From NCBI GenBank assembly GCA_003219225.1, contig QHPZ01000097.1, positions 4,631-23,736 of the forward strand: a DNA stretch of 19,106 bases, read 5' to 3'. This DNA is from Verrucomicrobiota bacterium (GTDB taxonomy: Bacteria; Verrucomicrobiota; Verrucomicrobiia; Chthoniobacterales; UBA10450). Position numbers and translations under genes: made by a program. The notes under the pieces were generated by a model. The model did not search any database and was not told the origin of the DNA. It worked only from the letters and a program-made list of their open reading frames with translations. Of this stretch, positions 14,747-19,106 are shown piece by piece (within the stretch, counting starts at the first letter, position 1; each line of letters starts with the position of its first letter).

Positions 14747-16504
14747 ATGGTGCAACTGCAGGATGTGATGTCGAAGCCGATGCCGGACTTCCGGGAAGGC
14801 AGCATCGTCAAGGGCCGCGTTTTGGAAGTGCGCCCGCGCGAAGTGCTGGTCGACATCGGCTACAAATCCGAGGGCGTGATTCCAATCGGCGAATTTGAAA
14901 ACCCCGACGCGCTCGAAGTCGGCGACGAAGTCGATGTCTTGCTCGAGCGCCTCGAGAACGATGAAGGCATGGTCGTGCTCTCGAAGGAAAAAGCCGCTTA
15001 CCGCCAGAACTGGAACAAGATCGCGAGCGTTTACGAAGGCGATGGATTGATCAAGGGCAAGGTGAAGTCGGTCGTGAAAGGTGGGCTGATGGTGAACATC
15101 GGCGTCGAGGCATTTCTTCCCGCCTCGCAGATCGACATCGTTCCGCCGAAAGATCTCCAGCAGTTCGTCGGCAACACCTACGATTTCAAAATCGTCAAGA
15201 TCAATGACGATCGCCGCAATGTCGTGCTGAGCCGGCGCGAGATCATCGAACATGAGCGCAGCGAAAAACGGCAGAAGTTTCTCGACAGCGTCAAAGTCGG
15301 CGACCGCGTCGTGGGCACAGTCAAGAACCTGACCGATTTCGGTGCGTTCATCGATCTGGATGGAATGGACGGCCTCCTCCACATCACGGATATGACCTGG
15401 GGCCGGCTCGGCCACCCGAGTGAGCTGGTCAAAGTCGGTCAGCAACTGGAAGTCCAGGTTCTCGATATCAATAAAGAGAAAGAACGCGTCTCGTTAGGCC
15501 TGAAACAGACGCAGAAGAATCCATGGGACCAGATCGAGGAACGCTTCCCCGCCGGTCAGCGCGTCAAAGGGAAGATTACAAACCTGGTTCCCTACGGCGC
15601 CTTTGTTGAACTGGAGGAAGGCGTCGAAGGCCTCATTCACGTTTCGGAACTTTCCTGGACGAAACGAATCATGCGCCCGTCCGACATTTTGACGATCGGC
15701 CAGGAAGTCGAAGCCGTCGTGCTCGGCGTTAATAAGGAGGAACAGAAAATTTCGTTAGGCCTGCGCCAGCTTGAGCCCAACCCATGGGATGAGATCGAGA
15801 AGAAGTTCACCATCGGCAGCCGCGTCAAGGGAAGAATCCGGAATATGACTGCCTACGGTGCGTTCGTGGAGCTGGACGAAGGGATCGACGGCATGATCCA
15901 CGTTTCGGACCTGAGCTGGACCCGCAAGATCAATCATCCGAGCGAGATGTTTAAGAAAGGCGACGAAGTCGAAGCCGAGGTGATCGACATCGACAAAACC
16001 AACCAGCGGATCAGTCTCGGGATCAAACAGCTCACCGAAGACCCGTGGAAGAACATCGATCAGAAATATAAGATCGGTGACCTGGTCAAAGGTCAGGTGA
16101 CAAAGCTCGCCAGCTTCGGCGCGTTTGTGCAGTTGCAGGATGATATCGACGGTCTCGTCCACATCTCGCAGTTGAGCGAAGAACACGTCGCCAAAGTCAA
16201 AGACGTGCTCAAAGTTGGACAAGAAGTCGAGGCCCGTGTGATCAAGGTCGACAAGGTCGAGCGCCGCATCGGATTGTCGATCAAAGCCGCCAATTACTCC
16301 GAGGAACAACTGCGCAAGGAAGCGGAGACCTTCGACACACTCCGCCCCGGCGAAGACATGGTCGGCCTCGAAAAAGCGTTCGCCGCCGCCGAACAGGAAG
16401 AATATCGCCCCGGCGAAGCGAAAAAAGTCGCCAAGGAATCGAAGCCGGCGAAAGAGCCCAAAGAAGCCAAGCGCGAGTCGAAAAAAGAATCGAGGAAAAA
16501 GTAG
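14747..16504 (+). CDS. rpsA: 30S ribosomal protein S1
   Basis: S1 binds mRNA on the small subunit and helps start translation. The 585-residue protein has six S1 OB-fold repeats, at about residues 15-81, 98-164, 183-253, 268-338, 355-425 and 442-512. Repeats 3 to 6 show the strong RNA-binding pattern G-x-V-x-G-x-V with GAFV-x-L and GL(I/L)H(V/I)S. A Lys/Glu-rich tail follows (about 550-585). It is full length, with no frameshift. The ATG at 14747 follows an AAAGGAG site and begins MVQLQDVMSKPMPDFREG. Genes here rarely show a Shine-Dalgarno sequence, which makes S1-assisted initiation plausible. It is transcribed away from the minus-strand run, ends in TAG, and converges on the nuclease-like gene, with only 15 bases between them and no clear terminator. 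Confidence 0.97.
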   Translation: MVQLQDVMSKPMPDFREGSIVKGRVLEVRPREVLVDIGYKSEGVIPIGEFENPDALEVGDEVDVLLERLENDEGMVVLSKEKAAYRQNWNKIASVYEGDGLIKGKVKSVVKGGLMVNIGVEAFLPASQIDIVPPKDLQQFVGNTYDFKIVKINDDRRNVVLSRREIIEHERSEKRQKFLDSVKVGDRVVGTVKNLTDFGAFIDLDGMDGLLHITDMTWGRLGHPSELVKVGQQLEVQVLDINKEKERVSLGLKQTQKNPWDQIEERFPAGQRVKGKITNLVPYGAFVELEEGVEGLIHVSELSWTKRIMRPSDILTIGQEVEAVVLGVNKEEQKISLGLRQLEPNPWDEIEKKFTIGSRVKGRIRNMTAYGAFVELDEGIDGMIHVSDLSWTRKINHPSEMFKKGDEVEAEVIDIDKTNQRISLGIKQLTEDPWKNIDQKYKIGDLVKGQVTKLASFGAFVQLQDDIDGLVHISQLSEEHVAKVKDVLKVGQEVEARVIKVDKVERRIGLSIKAANYSEEQLRKEAETFDTLRPGEDMVGLEKAFAAAEQEEYRPGEAKKVAKESKPAKEPKEAKRESKKESRKK

Positions 16505-16519
16505 TTGCGCGTGGTGTGG

Positions 16520-17827
16520 TCAGTCTGACGCAATGCTAATATCGATCAAATTGCATAGAACTCCTTCGAGTCGCCGGAAGATTAGGCGCATCTGAACGGG
16601 AGATAACGTTGGCTCGATGGCATGCGTTCCGTGTTGAAAAAGCTTCGCGAGCGCAAGGATCGATTGAACATCGGTCACCACGAAATCCGATAAAGGTCCA
16701 GCGGCGACCGGCGAACAAATATACAGAAGTCTAGTCTCACGCGTCGGTCTGCCTTGATGGAAACGGCGAGGATCTGTCGTCCATCGTTTCACGTCCGCAT
16801 CCGGCGCAAGTGTATGAATTACATGTGTGAATAGTTCTCGAAGAGAGATCATCGCATGGCGAATCTTATCTGGATTATTAGATGTGGCGGCCATATGTGC
16901 GCCGTCCCACATTTTACGGAATCCCGGATTCACTTTATCGAGAAAACGTTCAAGACGCGTTTCGGCATACGTCCGAAGGTCAGCCCTCGTTGATTCACGA
17001 GCACGCTGAAGAGATTTGCTTAAAGGCGGTCCCGTTGGAATTTCGAGGAACAGATCGCCGCTCTGAAAATAACTTCGCGATGGAATTGGGAACAACGTCG
17101 GTTCAATCTGGTGAGCTGGTACAGCACGCAAAAAAGCTGTGTAAGTGTCACCAACTCGCTGGAAATCCTTGTGCAGACCTTCAAATGGCATTGCCGCCGA
17201 AATAGACATTGCCGGCCTCGGTAAAAGGAGCTCATCCATGAGTTTCGTTAACCGCGAGGCTTCGAGCACCTCGGGAAGACGCAGTGTTTCGGGCACGCAA
17301 TCGACTAACGGCTCTAACAATCGCATCGGTCTTGTGGATAGGCTTTCCGTCAATGATAACGGTGCCAGCAAAGAAGGAGCTGTCGTAGACATCGCTAAAT
17401 GATCCGATGGCGACAGCAAATCCGAAGGTGCGAATCCGAGCGGTACAGGTTTTAGCAGGTCGCTAAGCAGCGGTGCCATCGGCTTATTTTCGAATCCAGT
17501 TAGCAATGAAAACGGCTATGGCTGGATGGCGACCGACAACGCAGCCTTCGGGAGCGCAGCCTCCAGTGCCGGTGTTAGCGCAGGGCTCAACGGATCGCCG
17601 AGAGCCAAGCTACTTTTTGGACTCAGAACGTCTGCCAACAGCGACGGAGGCGACAGCACAGGTGGCGAAATCAAATCCTTCAAATGGGCGCTGAGGGGCG
17701 AAACGGCATCACACTTGGGAAATAGCGTCGCGGAGAGTGCTGAAATTTCTGGCGATTGAGCACGTTTTGATGGATCCGAAAGAGATTTATCAAGATCGGT
17801 AAACGGATCTATCGGATTGAAAGACAT
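16520..17827 (-). pseudogene. Pro/Ser/Leu-rich protein with predicted pPIWI-associating nuclease-like C-terminal domain, interrupted by in-frame TAG
   Basis: The ATG at 17827 opens 103 codons, stopped by TAG at 17516-17518. The same frame then stays open to 16520, giving about 434 residues in total. The first roughly 200 residues are low-complexity, with recurring (L/I)SP and LLxP units (DLISPPVLSPP, ADVLSPK, GDPLSPA, DLLKP, DLLSP) on both sides of the TAG, so both parts are one gene. The last 140 residues (RLERFLDKVNPGFRKMWDGA, NNPDKIRHAMISLRELFTHV, HTLAPDADVKRW, GRPTRETRLLYICS, SDFVVTDV, FQHGTHAIEP) resemble, from memory, the predicted pPIWI-associating nuclease family; no profile was run. 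A HEPN-like helical fold is an alternative. TAG is also the rpsA stop, so recoding is unlikely. Restart at TTG 17506 or ATG 17479 could still make the C-terminal domain. The region is AT-richer than its neighbours. Confidence 0.55.
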
Positions 17828-18002
17828 CGACCAAATCTCATTTTGATGAGGAAGATTTCAATCTAATTTTGCGCCCAAAACAGATTTTGTTTTCTCTCCC
17901 GCGCCTTGCTAGAAACCACGAGCATGGACATGATTGCCCAGATTACGAAAATGCGGTGCTTATGCTAGTACGCAAAACACGCCCTTCCGCTCCGCGCGAG
18001 AA

Positions 18003-18629
18003 TCAATTACTCTCTCCAACCACGACAATTTCATCGCGTGTTTGCGGTACATAGATACCTGTGCAGCGACCTTGTTCATCTGCGACTAACCACGGATGGG
18101 ATGTGAATGTATCCATGTCGATGGTGCCCCTAGCTGGCAACATACCAAACGGCTGTCGCTTACCATCATAATCAAGCCAGAAGATTTGAAAGTTACGATC
18201 CAACTTGTTTTCAAAGCGAAGCGACACCTGCTTGCTACCAAGGCCGAAGCTAGACCGCAATTGCCCCTCATCATGGCAGGCAATCTCATCGGTATGGCTG
18301 CCGCTAACGGCTGCAGGCTTAGGCTCTTTTGCAACTTCAGGACTCGGCTTAAGAAGCGGATTTGGAAAAACTTCGATTAGAACGAACAGCGCTATCCCAC
18401 TCGTAGCCGATATTCTCCAACCGGCCAATGTTCCGTGTAAAATAATTCCGCCGAGAAGAAAGACCGAAAGGAAGGCGGCTGTCAGCGCCATCACCAATTG
18501 AACTACTGCCATTTGGCTGGGTGTCGGATGGGGAACAAGCAGCGTGAAAGTGAAGAGAAAAATTACAAAGATGAGCCCAAATATCCAAGACGCCAATGTC
18601 GAAACAGATTTAGGAATATCGGCCGGCAT
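18003..18629 (-). CDS. Membrane protein with C-terminal VHL beta domain
   Basis: This 208-residue protein has three hydrophobic segments (about 12-32, 40-65 and 71-88), a short linker, and a C-terminal beta domain (about 134-200). That domain matches the von Hippel-Lindau beta fold: SLRFENK, FWLDYDGKRQPFGMLP, SHPWLVADEQG and GIYVP. From W151 to W180 it aligns with human VHL W88 to W117 without gaps. Four of the five hydroxyproline-pocket positions are identical or conservative (W151, T174, H178, W180), and F161 replaces Tyr98. Human VHL uses this pocket to read hydroxyproline; bacterial ligands are unknown. With three helices the C-terminal domain should face the side opposite the N-terminus; orientation is undecided. 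The nuclease-like gene follows on the same strand after 175 bases, in which no gene or firm signal is seen. Confidence 0.8.
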   Translation of the reverse strand: MPADIPKSVSTLASWIFGLIFVIFLFTFTLLVPHPTPSQMAVVQLVMALTAAFLSVFLLGGIILHGTLAGWRISATSGIALFVLIEVFPNPLLKPSPEVAKEPKPAAVSGSHTDEIACHDEGQLRSSFGLGSKQVSLRFENKLDRNFQIFWLDYDGKRQPFGMLPARGTIDMDTFTSHPWLVADEQGRCTGIYVPQTRDEIVVVGESN

Positions 18630-18777
18630 GTTCGGGGGAGTCTTTCAATTCGTTTGTTGGTGGGTGGCACTGCTCCATCAACTCACTAGTTATTGATTTT
18701 GGAGAGAACATGCGAGCTTATCCAGCACTTTGTTGAACATCCCAAATGGCATTAGCTTGGTTCAAGGATCAGCGGCC

Positions 18778-19106
18778 ATGGCTCTTAGTTCCAGGCAGCA
18801 CTGTCTTCAATTGTTAATCAGCGCAGTTTTGTTGTCCGTCCTTGCCGCTTGCGGTGGCCCGTCGCGCGACATCGTCGGTAAATGGCAAACATCAGCGGGT
18901 TCGAATGCAGTCGTTTGGGAATTCGCTCGTAACGGCCTGGTCGTGATCGGCGGCACCCGAGGCAAATACAGTTTGGGGGATGGCGGTGGTCGAGTAAAAG
19001 TTGAAATGCCCTTCGGGACGGCGGTTTATCACGTCCAAATCTTGCATGACCACATGACTTTCCGGGATTCGACCGGTTCGCAGATTCGATTTAGCAGAAT
19101 AAGGTA
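18778..19106 (+). CDS. Small lipoprotein, lipocalin-like, running off the window edge
   Basis: The ATG at 18778 follows an AAGGA at 18764-18768 with suitable spacing. The frame stays open to the window end (109 codons plus two bases, TA, so a stop may be the very next base). The N-terminus MALSSRQHCLQLLISAVLL ends in a lipobox LAAC (Cys25), so it should be a lipid-anchored envelope protein. The mature part starts DIVGKWQT, a motif typical of small lipocalin-like or beta-barrel lipoproteins, and continues as alternating short strands (VVWEFARNG, GKYSLGD, RVKVEMPFG, HMTFRDS). Function unknown. It is divergent from the VHL-domain gene, with a 148-base gap between them that shows no firm promoter. 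Confidence 0.75.
   Translation, partial: MALSSRQHCLQLLISAVLLSVLAACGGPSRDIVGKWQTSAGSNAVVWEFARNGLVVIGGTRGKYSLGDGGGRVKVEMPFGTAVYHVQILHDHMTFRDSTGSQIRFSRIR

Noticed and set aside
14678..16309. Long minus-strand open frames opposite rpsA
   Set aside because: Shadows of the repeated S1 domains; the plus-strand protein is full length and canonical.
1..19106. CRISPR array, tRNA, rRNA, transposase or phage genes
   Set aside because: None was recognised on reading both strands; the repeats found are short-period or palindromic, without regular spacers.

Overview
The window is a GC-rich bacterial chromosome segment with tightly packed genes. Most of it is one long minus-strand gene train from about 14548 down to 977. 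The style of the proteins (S1, GatB, CvpA, the fused GH18-deacetylase-glycosyltransferase) and the short gene-border repeats suggest a soil-type Verrucomicrobiota, perhaps Chthoniobacterales. That placement is inference; no rRNA or other taxonomic marker was compared.

Layout. (1) 111-983, plus: a secreted two-repeat DUF4440-like gene interrupted by an in-frame TGA. (2) 6227-977, minus: an exopolysaccharide cluster. It has a 1125-residue membrane protein joining a GH18-like domain, a NodB deacetylase and a processive GT2 synthase, then a GH26-like lipoprotein (frameshifted), then a SAM methyltransferase joined by an ATGA overlap. (3) 14548-6342, minus: a housekeeping run of secreted thioredoxin-like protein, cystathionine beta-synthase, cystathionine gamma-lyase/synthase, chorismate synthase, CvpA-family protein, a four-helix-bundle protein, GatB (broken) and glycerate kinase (broken). 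(4) 14747-16504, plus: rpsA, with a candidate promoter, two leader hairpins and a ribosome binding site. (5) 16520-19106: a visibly AT-richer accessory stretch. It carries a protein with a C-terminal domain resembling predicted pPIWI-associating nucleases (interrupted by an in-frame TAG), a three-helix membrane protein ending in a von Hippel-Lindau (VHL) beta domain, and the start of a small plus-strand lipoprotein.

How the genes fit together. The two PLP enzymes form a reverse transsulfuration pair (homocysteine to cystathionine to cysteine). The GH18/CE4/GT2 fusion, GH26-like protein and methyltransferase look like one unit that makes, deacetylates, trims and perhaps modifies a surface polysaccharide. 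The VHL protein and the nuclease-like protein look like a two-gene cassette. The VHL domain aligns without gaps to the hydroxyproline-binding segment of human VHL, and the neighbouring protein has a long Leu-Ser-Pro-rich N-terminus. A conflict or defence role is the most interesting hypothesis here, but it is unproven.

Two window-wide oddities stand out. Five genes are broken: two by in-frame stops and three by apparent internal deletions with frameshift, one of them in the normally essential gatB. Period-7 repeat tracts and palindromes sit repeatedly at gene ends, in places supplying start codons, stop codons or terminal residues.
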